From: Dryococelus australis
Lineage: Eukaryota; Arthropoda; Insecta; Phasmatodea; Phasmatidae
Direction of reading: 5' to 3'
Assembly: GCA_029891345.1 (NCBI GenBank)
Contig: CM056993.1
Span: forward strand, 277,652,016 to 277,716,015
DNA: 64,000 nucleotides
Part shown: in pieces, positions 37,414 to 48,820 of the stretch
Numbering within the stretch: position 1 is the first letter of the stretch
Layout: every line of letters starts with the position of its first letter
The notes under the pieces: generated by a model
Told to the model about the DNA's origin: nothing
Databases searched by the model: none
The model's input: only the letters and a program-made list of their open reading frames with translations
Translations under genes and position numbers: made by a program

Positions 37414-37499
37414 GTTAGTCCTTAATCTTATCTTAATCCGATCGAAAATTTAAAGGGTTAATCCTTAATCCGATCTTAATCCGATCAAAAATTGAAAGG
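37414..37499 (-). repeat. 43-bp tandem repeat at possible LINE 3' end
   Basis: Two head-to-tail 43-bp units (37414-37456 and 37457-37499) share tccttaatc, cttaatccgatc and aaa..aaagg. Partial units continue on both sides (gatcgaaaggg). Short terminal repeats containing GATTAAG-type strings on the element strand occur at 3' ends of some non-LTR elements. Confidence 0.75.
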
Positions 37500-38524
37500 A
37501 TTAAATTTATCGAAAGGGTTATTTTTCTTCTTGATTTTGTTTTTGTATTTCTTTCTGTCTTTCTTTTTAGAAGGGAATAGCAGGAGCTCTGTACAATGTT
37601 GACGCTGTTGTGTTCTAAAGGCGACTGACCAGAGTCGACCGCCGATTTATCATCATTGAGGCTACGCCTCTCAGCGCGGGGGAAGTACAGACCGAGGCCC
37701 TTGTCTTCCCAAGCGGTAGTCATTTGAATGGATCAGGGTTAGGGGCAGCTAACCCACCCCGCCCTGATCCCCCATAGTATAGACACTTTAACCTGGCACG
37801 CGCGGCGCTCGCATGTCAGGAGTGTGGTTTTGTGACCCAGTATAGCCCCTGGGCCACGGTTGTTCCAATCTTTTTTCCCCTCATTTTTGCCTACAAAAAT
37901 AAGGGGAAAGGCGGTGGAGTTCCGTTCCCTACTGGCACGGAATTTTGAAAATAAAAAATGTAGGTCTTTAAAAGTTAGGTAAAATCTATTAAAAAGTTGG
38001 TTTTATTAATTTATAAAATATTCCCGTGAAGTTAAGCAAGATGTCAGGAAGAGGCAGAGGAAGCAGAGTCTTCTTCTAGCTATGGCGTTAATAAATCGAG
38101 TTTTTTTTTTTTTTTGGTGTGTATGTTGTTATTAAATGTTGATATATAAGGTTTTATTTGTGTGGGACAATGGGTTTAAGGATTTGTCGGTGGGCGGGGA
38201 TTCATATTAAAGGAATTTTCTGATTGGCTGTATCTCAGCTGAGGGCGGGGCTTATGTCTTCCGAGGAGAGAAGGCAGCATTGCGATTTAATTAGCATGTG
38301 TTTTGTAATTAAACATGTTAAAACTTGGGGGACATAATTAGGGATAAAGTATTTCATCAGTCAGCTCGTTGAGGAAAAGCTAGTGAAGTAGAGAGAGGTG
38401 TGTTCGCTGTGAGAGCAGCAGGCGGAGTGATGTGCGCGATGCTAGCGCCAGGTAGTTTTGTTAAACTGTCTGGATTTTGTCCCGGACCGATCGGAGAATT
38501 TCGGCCGGGTGTACGGGTTTAGGA

Positions 38525-41225
38525 GATGTTAGTTATTATGTGGGAAGCATTTTAGGGCGTTTTATTCTTCTGTTTTTATCGGGTTCGTAGTCTCCTAGCC
38601 GTTTAATGGCGGGATTGGAATGCGAGAGTAGTTTATTGTAATAATTTATATTGCGGTTTAGTAATAGTGTTTTTATAGTTGGAATTTTTAAACATTCATG
38701 TATCGATAGGTTGGTAGTGTAGGGCGCTGCGTTTATTATGATTCTTAAATATTTATTTTGTATGACTTGAAGAGAGTTTAGAAGGAATTTATTTAAGTTC
38801 CGCCAGACTTCGTTACCATACGGGCTGATCTAACTATTGCTGTGTAAATTAATAGTTTTAATCGTCTGGGTAGATTGGTGCTTTTAAACATTGGAAAGAG
38901 TTGCGGTAGTTTACTCAGTGCTGCCTTTTTTACTGTTGAAATGTGATTGGTCCAGATTAGTTTAGAGTCAATTATTAAACCTATGTATTTCGCGGTTTGT
39001 GTGAAGGGGATTGGAATATTATTTACAGTTATTTGGCGTGAAGGCTGGATTCTGCGTTGAGTTAACAATAATGCTTGTGATTTAGTAGGATTTGTTTTAA
39101 TTTTCCATCTTTCAAACCAATGTTCTAAATCGTTTATTTGAAGTTGGGTTAGGAGGATAGCATATGGCAGTTTTTTATCGTGAGTGTAAATTATAGTATC
39201 GTCCGCGTACATTTGTACTGAGGCATGGGTTATGGGAATGTCTGACGTAAAAATATTATACAGAAATGGGGAAATTGCTGAGCCTTGTGGGACACCTGCT
39301 GTAATTTCGCGAGTAGTAGAGTTGGCATTATCAATACTAACAAAGAATTTTCTATTTTGAAAGTATGAGGCGAGTAAATGTATGTAGCAGTCGGGAAAAT
39401 TGAAATTAGTTAATTTTTGTAGTAATCCAGGTATCCACACCTTATCAAATGCCTTAGCAATGTCTAGGAAAATGGCTATTGTGACTTCGTGTTTTTGCAT
39501 TGCAGTTAAGGTGTCTGTGGTGAATTTAGTGAGGGCATGAGTGGTGGAATGTTGGGCTCTAAACCCGAATTGTGTTGCCGGGATAATCTGTTGTAATTCT
39601 GCATGTACTAATAATCTAGTTAGAAGCAGTTTTTCGAAGACTTTACTAAGGGAGTTGAGTAGGGAAATAGGCCGTCTATTTTCTGGGATAGAGTGATTTT
39701 TGCCTGGTTTGGGAATCGTGATAACTTTGGCTGTTCGCCATGCTATAGGAAAATAATTGAAATTTAATATTGCATTAAACAGGTTGAGTATTGCAAATAG
39801 TGCATTAGCTGGGAGGTTTTTAATAATTTTATAGGTAATTTTGTCGTGTCCTGGAGCTTTTTTGACGTTAAGTTTTTTAATTAGTACAAGTAATTCTTTA
39901 AGTGTTATTGCTTCTGGTTTTGCTGTTATGTTTCTGTTGAAAAAAGCTGTAATATTGGTTTGTACATCTCTGGAAAAATTTGGATCTCCTAGATCAGCAT
40001 TAGGTGAAAACTGGCCCTGATAGCAATCAGCTATTGCATTTGCTTTGTCCTCTGGGACGTATAAGAGGGTTCCTGCTGAGTTTTTGATGGGCTGGGAGAT
40101 TGATTTTTTAGTTTGACCTCGCAAGGTTTTTGCAACGCGCCAGAAATCATTGTAATTATTGTTTATGTCGGTCATGAAAGTTTCCCATTTATTGATTTTT
40201 AATGTGATGAGTTTATTATGGAGTTCTTTCTTTAATTTATAATATTTTTCTTTGTCTCCTTGGTTTCTAGATTTTTGATAAATATGGCGGGCGTGGCGTT
40301 TTTCAGCTAGAAGAATTTCTGCTTCGGGAAAGGAGTGTTTTAAAAATTGTCGACGGTTTAGGAAATTTGTGTGTTTTTTATTTATTTTCAATATTGTATT
40401 TTGAATTAATTCAGTTGCCGAGTCGATGTGATCTTTAGATGGAATATTTATTTGGTGTGTTTCAAATAAATTTTCTAGGTCTAGTTTAAAATCCTCCCAG
40501 TTAGTTACCGGAGTTTTTAGAAGAGTGGCGTTTGGGTGTTTAAGTATGTTTGCTTCCAGCTGACAAAATATAGGTAAGTGGTTGGAATCTAATTCTGTGA
40601 GGACTTCAAATGAAATATTTACATTATCTAAATTGGTAAGTGCAATATCTAAAATATCTGATTGGTATTTTGTACAAGCAGGAAAGTATGTCGGTTCTGT
40701 AGGGCCTGTAACTAAATAATTATATTGATTAGAATGATTTGCAAGTATTCTACCTCTTTGATTATTTTCTCTACTATTTCAGGAAGTATGTTTCGCGTTT
40801 AAATCTCCTGCTAAGAAAAATGGGTATGGCTGTGTTGTTATTTTATCTAAGTCAGCTGGGATTAGCGGTTTATTGGGGGAATTATAAATAGCCGCTAGAT
40901 TGATGTGACCTGCTTGTGTGCGAATGTTTATGGATGTGTATTCTAAATTTTCTAGGACTGGGACATTATTTAAATGGTGTTGTATGCGGTTATGAACTAG
41001 TATTAATGTACCACCTCCTTTAGATTTTCTGTCAGTTCGATATGCAGTGTAATTTTTGATGTTAAATCTTTTTCTAGGTTTTAAATGTGTTTCGTTAATT
41101 AGTGCAATTTCTACGCCGTAAGTTTCTAGAACTCTTTCTAATTCGTAAATTTGATAAAATATACTGTTGGCATTCCAGAAGAGAAGGGAGAGGACACAGG
41201 GTCTATTTGTGTGGGTTTGATCCAT
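38525..41225 (-). pseudogene. LINE ORF2: endonuclease-reverse transcriptase, broken
   Basis: This would nick target DNA and reverse-transcribe the element RNA. The APE-like endonuclease shows FWNANSI, INETHL, RTDRKSKGGGTLILV and GDLNAKH in the first 148 residues. An in-frame TGA then stands at 40779-40781, but the same frame stays open to 38793. Reverse transcriptase motifs follow: AKVITIPKPGK, RPISLLNSLSKVFEKLL, FGFRAQHST, IAIFLDIAKAFDKVW, GVPQGSAISPFLYNIF and catalytic YADD in VQMYADDTIIYT. Near 38820 a one-base shift ends the frame, and the C-terminal tail continues in another frame to a TAA at about 38525. Catalytic residues are intact, so the copy is fairly young. Start chosen at the ATG just after ORF1's stop. 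Confidence 0.92.
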
Positions 41226-41227
41226 GA

Positions 41228-42851
41228 CTAATCGAACCCGGAGTAGGTGGTCAAGGCCTGCAGGAGCAGGAGGGTTTTCATCTGTGGGTCAGGTGTGGAG
41301 TTACCCAGGAGAATGTATGATTTCATGTGTGTCATGAATTGAAGGAAGTTCGCTTCCCGGAGGAAGCGCATAAGGTCTCGGAGGTCGGTGAGTGTGGAAC
41401 TGATATCGCCGATATCGGGAGGGTCCATGGAGGGAGGGGAGGGTTGGCGTGGGGTGGGGAGGAGGGGTGGAATGGGTTGCTGGTTGGTTGGTTTTTGGAT
41501 TGAGATCGGAGAGGAAGACTGTTGTGTGTTGCGGGGCTGTGTTTGAGACCGTATTGCCTGTGAGTAGGAAACATTTTCCCTAACAATGTTCCTAGTTGAG
41601 ATTGGGGACGGAAAGTGTTCCTGCGTGAATACAGAGGGTGCACGAAATGTGGGGCGTTGGGTTTCGCGTTTTGCTGCGGCCTCCTGTCGAAGTTGCACCA
41701 GGCGGATGTATTCTGGGCAGAGCCTTGAATTGGCTTCGTGCACTCCTTTCCCCTTGCAGTGCACGCAGTTGGGGTTTTTGTTCAGGTTCTCACAGGCTGT
41801 GTGGGGGTGGGGGCCGGCGCAGTGACGGCAGACAGTTCGGAGGGCACAGAAGTTTTTTGTATGGTGGTAAAGCCAGCAATTTTGGCACTGGGGGATGTCC
41901 CCAATCCTCTTTTTGTACGGGCGGGGTTGTACTGCCGTCATGTTTATGCAAGTGAGGTTGAGAAGGGGGGTGAGGGTGTCGTTTCTTGCTGCTGTAATGC
42001 AGAAAAAATCTTGTGGTTCGTCCCAGGTGTGTGAAGGGTTGTTGGGGTCTGAGATAGTTTTTTTGAATTGATACACATCGATTACAGTGTAGTGGCGCGC
42101 CTCAAGGCCTTCTTTGATGTCTGAAGTAGGGGTTGTTCGTGGGAGCCTGACTACCACTTTTTGTGGGTGTTCTGCTGCTATACTGAAAGTGTAAAAATGA
42201 ACGTTGGCAATTTTAAGGAAGCCTTTGTAGCGAGTGATACGCCTGTTCGTGGGTGCACGTGATCTGGAGGCCGGCTTGAACAAGGGAAATTTGTGTACCT
42301 GTGATGTTCATTGAGCGTATTTTTGCGATAAGATGGTTGTATGTGGAGGTGTCAGGCACGATGAGTTTCATGGGTTTCGTATTAGTTTTTGCGGTTGGGC
42401 GCTCAGTGTGAGAGGTGGACGGGACAGATGTGCTATTTTGAGTGTTAGTCAGTGTAGCTGTTTGTGTATTTGGCATGTTGGCTAATGGTTCGAATCGGTT
42501 TTGTACCGCGATTGACTTGGGCTGCGGTTCTCGGGTGGCTCGGGATATTTTCCTGCGATTAGTTACCAAAATCCAGGTTTCATTTTCAAACTGTTGGTCT
42601 AACAATGCTTTGCGGCGATTGTGTTTTGCCAGCAGCCAAGACTTTTGTTGTTCAGCGGTGAGATTGTGAGGCATGAGATTTTTTTGTGCTGAGTCGTGAT
42701 GTTCTGTGGTGTCCATAACGGCTGCCTGGGATTCATGTGTTTGGTTTTGAGGTTGGTGAAAATGTGTTATTCCCCCTTCTCCGAGTGGGGATATAACTGC
42801 GCCGGGAGGTGTGTTATTTGGCGCTAGGATTTCTGCCTCCAGCGAGCCCAC
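41228..42851 (-). pseudogene. LINE ORF1: gag-like nucleic-acid-binding protein, frameshifted
   Basis: The first part (42851-42213, 212 codons) is Thr/Asn/Gln-rich with no clear fold. A one-base shift near 42215-42240 moves to the second frame (42283-41228). That frame has a segment typical of zinc-knuckle-associated LINE ORF1 proteins (HPQKVVVRLPRTTP), then three CCHC-type knuckles: CQNCWLYHHTKNFC, CRHCAGPHPHTAC and CVHCKGKGVHEANSRLC. A Pro-rich tail follows. Such proteins coat the element RNA. The stop lies three bases before the ATG of ORF2, consistent with coupled translation. The start at 42851 is the first ATG after the leader; an upstream start cannot be excluded. Confidence 0.88.
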
Positions 42852-43812
42852 ATGCCCGCCCCCGGGGGTCGAGTCAGCCAGGATCGTGTATTCAGAAGGT
42901 TCGATTGTTAGTGTGTGTGAGTGTAAAATTTTTTAATTTTTTAATTTTATTTTAATAAAATGTCAGGTGTTCCTAACCGCTGTAGGAAACAACCACCGCT
43001 GACCTTAACAGGCTAGGCTCGAGATGACCCGTTGACCAGAGCAACGGGTCGGCAGTTGTTTCCCTGTGTCGCGAGAGCTACAGTCGAAGGCCGCAAGGTC
43101 CGCTGAGAAGAAAACAGAAGACGATGCTGTCCGCCCGAAGTCCAGCGACGAAGTGAAGTGGGTGGTGACTGACCAGAGTGGTGGGTTGCAATGCGTTATA
43201 TAGGTGTAGAGTTGAGTGCAAGAGTGTGTGACCTTGGATAGAGCATAATTCTGAAAACCAACTCTGTGTTTAGGGGAGGGGGACCGGGGCTATGTGGAGT
43301 GGTCATTTCTCCGGAAACAAGTTCTGGGCTGACGGTGAAAAGAAGGGGCCGGGGTGCATGGTCTTGGATCGACCACGAGGATGCGTGACTTGGAAAAGAA
43401 CTCTCTTTTCGCATAAAATCATCTTCTGGACAAGGGGTGGAGGATAGGGGGTGCCTACAGGCAAGCGGGGCTGATGTGAAGGCCTCTAGCCAGTCGTCAC
43501 CATCTTGCCTCAGTGGTAAAAAATTGACAGTCGGGGAAGATGGGTTGGGTTAATGACCCCAGGACACGTCACTCTGGCGAAGGGTGGAGGTGGGTGGTGG
43601 GGATGAGGGTGCAGGGAGAAGGGAGTGATGTGGCCATATCTAGCCACTCGTCGCCATCTTGCCTCAGTAGCAAACAATTGACAATCGAGGGCAGAGGGAT
43701 GAGAAACCTCAAGGACAGAGTAGCAAACTCTGGCAAGGTGAGGGGTGGTTGGTCTTGGACAGAGCGAAACGGAGGTTTCTTGAGGGTTTTCACCACCTTC
43801 AATTGCTCATAG
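42852..43812 (-). repeat. GC-rich repetitive 5' leader of the LINE
   Basis: Degenerate repeated modules precede ORF1. The block catcttgcctcag..aattgaca starts at 43501 and again at 43655, a period of 154 bp. The gg[t/c]cttgga[t/c] block occurs at about 43229, 43359 and 43751, and actctggc(g)aagg near 43571 and 43729. The GC-rich composition stops sharply at about 43812. Tandem leader modules carry promoter activity in some LINE families; here that is inference. Confidence 0.65.
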
Positions 43813-43814
43813 AA

Positions 43815-46328
43815 GCTTGGACTCCACAGATGTATACCGCAATAGCTCCTTCTTATACACCAGGCTTCGGAGTGTGGTAGCTGTGATTTTTGTTAAGCGA
43901 TATTATATACTCAGGGGTTCAGATTTCGTTCACAGTATTCGTAAACTATAGTGTGAACTATTATAAGTTCTTTAATTTATCAAAAAATATTAATTTTCAT
44001 GTGATAGCCCGATATAGTGCTTTTTTTATTTTATAATCGCCTCAAGTACGTATCTGAGCTCGGTCGACGAAACTTCATACGATTTTCGACTCGCGCTTGT
44101 GGTAACAAGTGCCGTGAATTTTACAGACTTCACGGAAAACATTTGTAGTGCATAAGTTATTTTTAAATAATTCACTTTTCTACATTCACATACTTGTAGG
44201 GCGAATCAAGTTGTTAATAGTAGCTTGATAGGGAAATAGGGTCTGTCAGTCATAAATTTCTACTCAATTGCTTTTAAGATGCCGGCTGGCCTACACTTAT
44301 ATTAGCAGGTGCACGTCATGCGATACACTAATTCATCCAGTGAGATCCGAGGTAGATGGACATCGGCTGCACTCCACGTATCTAATTGTGCTTATAAGTC
44401 TCCGCAAATCATATACTAACATCATTCCTTCAGCAACCTCGCAGCCATACAGATGTGTTTTGGGAGAGGTGCAATTCTATTATGCGTGTTAATCAATTAA
44501 TTTATTTTTACGTGTAGAATACTTTTCTAAAGTTCATCCTCGTCAGTCTCACAGGCAGATAGACGTGCAAGTTATGTGCGAGAGGGGCCATATATATCTT
44601 ATTATTGTGTCTGTTGAATTTATAGGGACATTTTGTTGTAGATTGTTAATTCCATACTCACATAATTGTGTTCGTTCGTTATAGTTCTCTCTCGTGTACA
44701 TTATATTGCTAGCATACAGCTCGGGGTAGTAATATCACATTACGTTTAATTCCATACTGGAGAGTCGCATAATTGCTTCTTATTATTCACGTATTTGTGA
44801 GCGTTTGAAATTTGCTATTCGATGCATGTAATTTATTCATATGTAGAACGTTCTGAAATTATTTTTTCTCTTGGGTGTAACGTTTAATTGAATTTGGAAT
44901 CAGTCGTCGTCTATTTAATTGTTTGTCATTACTATCACGTAAGTCGCATATTTCAAAGTCGCCTATCTCGCACCACCGTCTACGATCAATATCCTCCAAA
45001 AAAAATTAAATTTTCTCTTAGGCTACTCTTAGAAATCGCTTAAACACTCTAAAATTCTCTCGTGTGTTCGATATATTCTTAAAAACTATCTATCTACCGC
45101 CAATATTCCTACATATACAGACAGGGAAATTGTCTCATACAGGTGTCTTTCCAAAGGAATTATGGAAATTCGCTTAGAGAAGACAAATTCTTTAAGTTAA
45201 GTTAGCACGCTTACTACTTTTGGTGGAATATTTTTTATCTTAATGATACTAAATTAATTACATCAGTTATTAATCATTTTATTTTCTATGGAAGGGAAAT
45301 TTCTTAAAAAGGTTGTATCTAAGCCACATAACATCATCTTAGGTTACTACAAACAGCAAAGCGTATAATATTGTCCAACTATTTTGGCCATATCGCACAC
45401 TGTGCGCCGTCCTTATTGAACATTGCGGAATTAAAATTTTGGGAACAAAATTTGCTTGTGTCAGGACATTGAAATCCGCGTCACGTGAGATAAATTACAG
45501 GCACCCAAGACCAATTAGAAGAGGTTAAAAAATACAACTTTCACTTGGATTTTTTTTTCACAGTCGAAGTTGAACAATGGCTTGTAATAGCACTGAAATT
45601 GCTACTAGGGATGAATTCATATTTCTGGACGCCACTAACATGTTTAGTCCAAACTCTTTACAGTTTAATAAATGAGGAATATTATTAGTGTACATTCATA
45701 ATCTAATATTGTGAAAAGTTATACAGTAGCAAATTTCTCTGTTTTTATAGTTGGAGGGTGATGAATAAAACAATAAAAAATGCTAAGAAGAATTTATTTT
45801 TCGACTCGTTGCCACCGCAATTGTAACATAATATATCTTCATGGTGCAAACGCGCTGTGTGATAAAAACAAGCCAAAGGTTTGCACAAGTTACTGAAGTG
45901 GGGTTCTTTGTTATTACGAGAAACAAAGTATATAAAAACCCTTTGCAACGTATTTCTTTCCCAGCAAACAAATCTGTTTCTTAGTTTGACTACGAGCTGT
46001 ATTCGCCAGTGGTTATACAGAGAAAGTTATTATTTTTTAACATCAGTGAAGACGTGTTAATGATTTGTGTTTCATAATTACTTTTCAGGATTAAAAGTTA
46101 CTACAGTGTAATGAACCACAGAAAATGAAGTATGCAAAAGAAAGTGCATTGGTAGGCTGCCAGGGAAGGAATAACAAATAGTGTTAAACATTTTTAAGTA
46201 TTTTTAAAAATCGTGTAAAAGTGAACATTGCAGTAAAAATAGTTTTTATAGAAACAGGCTGTTCCGAAAGAACTCTTTAATCAATTAGTATGGACCAAAA
46301 ATAACACAGTACTATGCGGCATATATTT
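43815..46328. other. Unassigned AT-rich DNA
   Basis: No exon, repeat end or RNA gene recognised over about 2.5 kb. Confidence 0.45.
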
Positions 46329-46330
46329 GG

Positions 46331-46347
46331 AGAGAGAGAGAGGGAAA

Positions 46348-46386
<39 letters not shown>
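46331..46386. repeat. (GA)n microsatellite, imperfect
   Basis: GA array interrupted by GGAAA and ATA. Confidence 0.95.
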
Positions 46387-46389
46387 CGC

Positions 46390-47740
46390 TATATAGCGTG
46401 TATTGGAAAATAAATTTGTTGTGTACAGAGGTGGTACGGCGTTTCATTCGCATCTTATCTGCTTATTCTTGCACTTTTTAAATGTAAGTTTTACTAAATT
46501 TAACAGCTGCATTTATAGGACGAGACTATCCTATTCGGAGGCGTAATACGTATGGAAAATATAAAGTTTTAACCACTAATTTATAAAGATAACTCGTGAA
46601 TAAATGTGGGACTTAATACAGGCATATAACCAAATGACTCGTCTTTAAAAAGTGGTCCACATACTCTATGCGACGAGTGGAAAATGGAATAACTTGATCC
46701 TCTTGAAGATGGAAACTTATACATCGATTAAAAACTGAGGAATAGTCAATGACTTGTCACTATTACGGCATTACACAATTTATAACTTTAATACGAAGAA
46801 AGTAAAATAAGCTTATTTTAATGGCCTGTAGGTTTAAAAATTAAGAGGCCATATATGCATATTATAATGCGCCGCGGTTGTTGTTGAATATGTATTAGTT
46901 ATTATTTACATTAACACGTGCAGTTAAGGGCAGGAACTATTTTTCATTTTTTGATAATCAAATTATTGTGAACCAGCTTTAATTTCAGTACGACAGTAAT
47001 TTTACATAAATATAATTAGTGGGAAGTTCAATACTTCGTTCAGCCCAGAGAAGACAAAAAGTGCTACCTTAAAAAGAAAGAGAAGCTAGTTAAAGCTGTT
47101 CACTCGATTGGTCCACAAGCGAACACGTACGGGAAAAAAAAAGTATGGAATAACATCATTTTGTGAAATGCAGAAATGACTATCGCCCATAGACTATTTC
47201 GCTGTTTATATATGACCATTACCATAAATTACCGGACAGTATAAACGCACAGCGCGAACTAAGTGATATTGAATGGACATAAATATTAACGGCTAAATAT
47301 CTAGTCATTCCGTGAGATTTCAGGTGCTATTCAGATACCTCTCGCAACAGGGGGCTATTCTGTCGTGGATTAAAAAATTGAGCGAGTTATAGTATTTAGT
47401 CACAGACCACGTAAACAAAAAAAAATACAAGACATTACTGCTATAACTAATAACCCTACTTTCATCTACAAGAGCGCAAATAATTTTTAACGAATTTCTA
47501 AACAGTTTTATTGGGTAGGCCTTGATGTCTTGTTGACAGTAATATCATTAGAGGTGGAACTAGATACACGTGCAACAGTAGTGAGATGATTACAGATATA
47601 CAAGTGCCTCACCCAGGACTCGAAAACCAGACAACCTCGTACTACAAGCTTGAATAAAATCAACTGCTTTACGGAGGTAGGATTCGGAGCATCAACGATA
47701 TTACTAACCCGAAATATTTACAGTTCCCTTAATTTTGAAA
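46390..47740. other. Unassigned DNA
   Basis: No feature recognised. Several short A runs. Confidence 0.4.
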
Positions 47741-47749
47741 ATAAGTGTC

Positions 47750-48556
47750 TCAGCCACTGTAAGATTCCATGGCCTACCGTATAGTGCTACCTGCGTGAAG
47801 AATTTAGTGGAAATCGGTTTGATTGGTATATATGATATGAGATATGGTATAGAATTTAATTTTTTTAAATTTGTTTGGCGCTATCTTACAAAATTGCCTT
47901 AAAATGGCCTGTATACGATGCTTCTAATACATTATGTCAGCATACAAATTTTAGTTGAATTTGTTTAAATTGTTCAATAGATATGTCAAACCAATCAAAT
48001 ATTTACATGGCCGCCATTTTGAAAATCAATATCTGGTCCCACTTAAATCATGCTGGCTTTCTGTAGCACTAATGATGTGCGAAACTTGGTGGAAATTAGT
48101 TGAATGGTTCCGGAAATAAGGCCAAAGGTTGAATTTTCTCGCCTGGCTCTATTTTACAAAAAAAAAATGCAAAAGAAGATGTTTGTATGCATAGCTGAAG
48201 CTTATAATGAATACTGTTAGCGTACAAAATTTGTATGAATTTTGTTTTTTACCTACCAGTTTACATCACCTAACGCAGTACAACTTGTCCGATAAATTTG
48301 GTAGGAATCAGTTAATTGTTTCCAGAGGTATTGCATTTTTTTCATGCTGCACTATCGTACAAAATTGCTTACAAAAGTGGTTCATTTTTTGACTTATATT
48401 ACCCATGTAATAGGTACTTTCAGAATAAAAAAATTATTGAAATTGGCTTAAAGGTATGGTAGATATACCAAATAACCCTGAAATATTTGCATGGTCGCTA
48501 TTTTTGAAAATAGGTTGCTAATCAATTTAAATAGCATTTGTTTACATGACCTACCA
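47750..48556. repeat. Degenerate repeat array, left part
   Basis: Variants of one phrase recur: gaatttagtggaaatcggtttgattgg (about 47800), catacaaattttagttgaatttg (about 47940), gcgaaacttggtggaaattagttgaatgg (about 48080), cgtacaaaatttgtatgaatttt (about 48222) and gataaatttggtaggaatcagttaattg (about 48290). Another phrase, catgg[c/t]cgc[c/t]attttgaaaat, recurs at about 48006 and 48490. The array resumes after the transposon at 51855. Origin unknown. Confidence 0.65.
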
Positions 48557-48820
48557 TACAGGTGTTTCATAAGTCCCTTGACCGTAGAATATAAGACGGT
48601 ATAAGACGAAAAACCACACTACACAAACTTAACCCAATATCACAATGCTAATAGCAACGCAATAGAAACAATATTTGTGGAATAATGAATTGTGGTTTAG
48701 GCATCAATTGGATCTATATGACATCCATTGTTTTCGTAGCACAAGATAATTTTACGCCATGTGCAATGCGCAATCCGAAGCAACATGCTGCGTGTAATGG
48801 TTGCAAATGTGGCCTCAATA

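Larger units (their letters stand above)
37400..43812 (-). mobile_element. Jockey-like non-LTR retrotransposon, nearly full length, inactive
   Basis: Minus-strand order: GC-rich repetitive 5' leader (about 43810-42852), ORF1 (42851-41228), ORF2 (41225 to about 38525), then a 3' region to about 37400. ORF1 carries CCHC knuckles and ORF2 carries an APE-type endonuclease plus reverse transcriptase, the layout of Jockey-superfamily LINEs. Two frameshifts and one nonsense codon inactivate it. The 3' limit is uncertain. A run of 15 T at about 38101-38115 (poly-A on the element strand) is one possible end; the 43-bp repeats at 37414-37499 are another. No target duplication was found. Its composition is distinctly GC-richer than its surroundings. 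Confidence 0.85.

Noticed and set aside
37433..37723. Minus frame of 96 codons at the LINE 3' region
   Set aside because: It runs through the 3' non-coding part and the 43-bp repeats of the LINE.
41586..42034. Plus-strand frames opposite LINE ORF1
   Set aside because: Cys/Gly-rich shadows of the Pro/His/Cys-rich ORF1 on the other strand.
43196..43812. Frames on both strands in the GC-rich leader
   Set aside because: They overlap each other and follow the repeated modules; no conserved domain.
47081..47110. aaagctgttcactcg as another GGCTGTTCAC MITE end
   Set aside because: Similarity stops after about ten bases and no inverse end follows.
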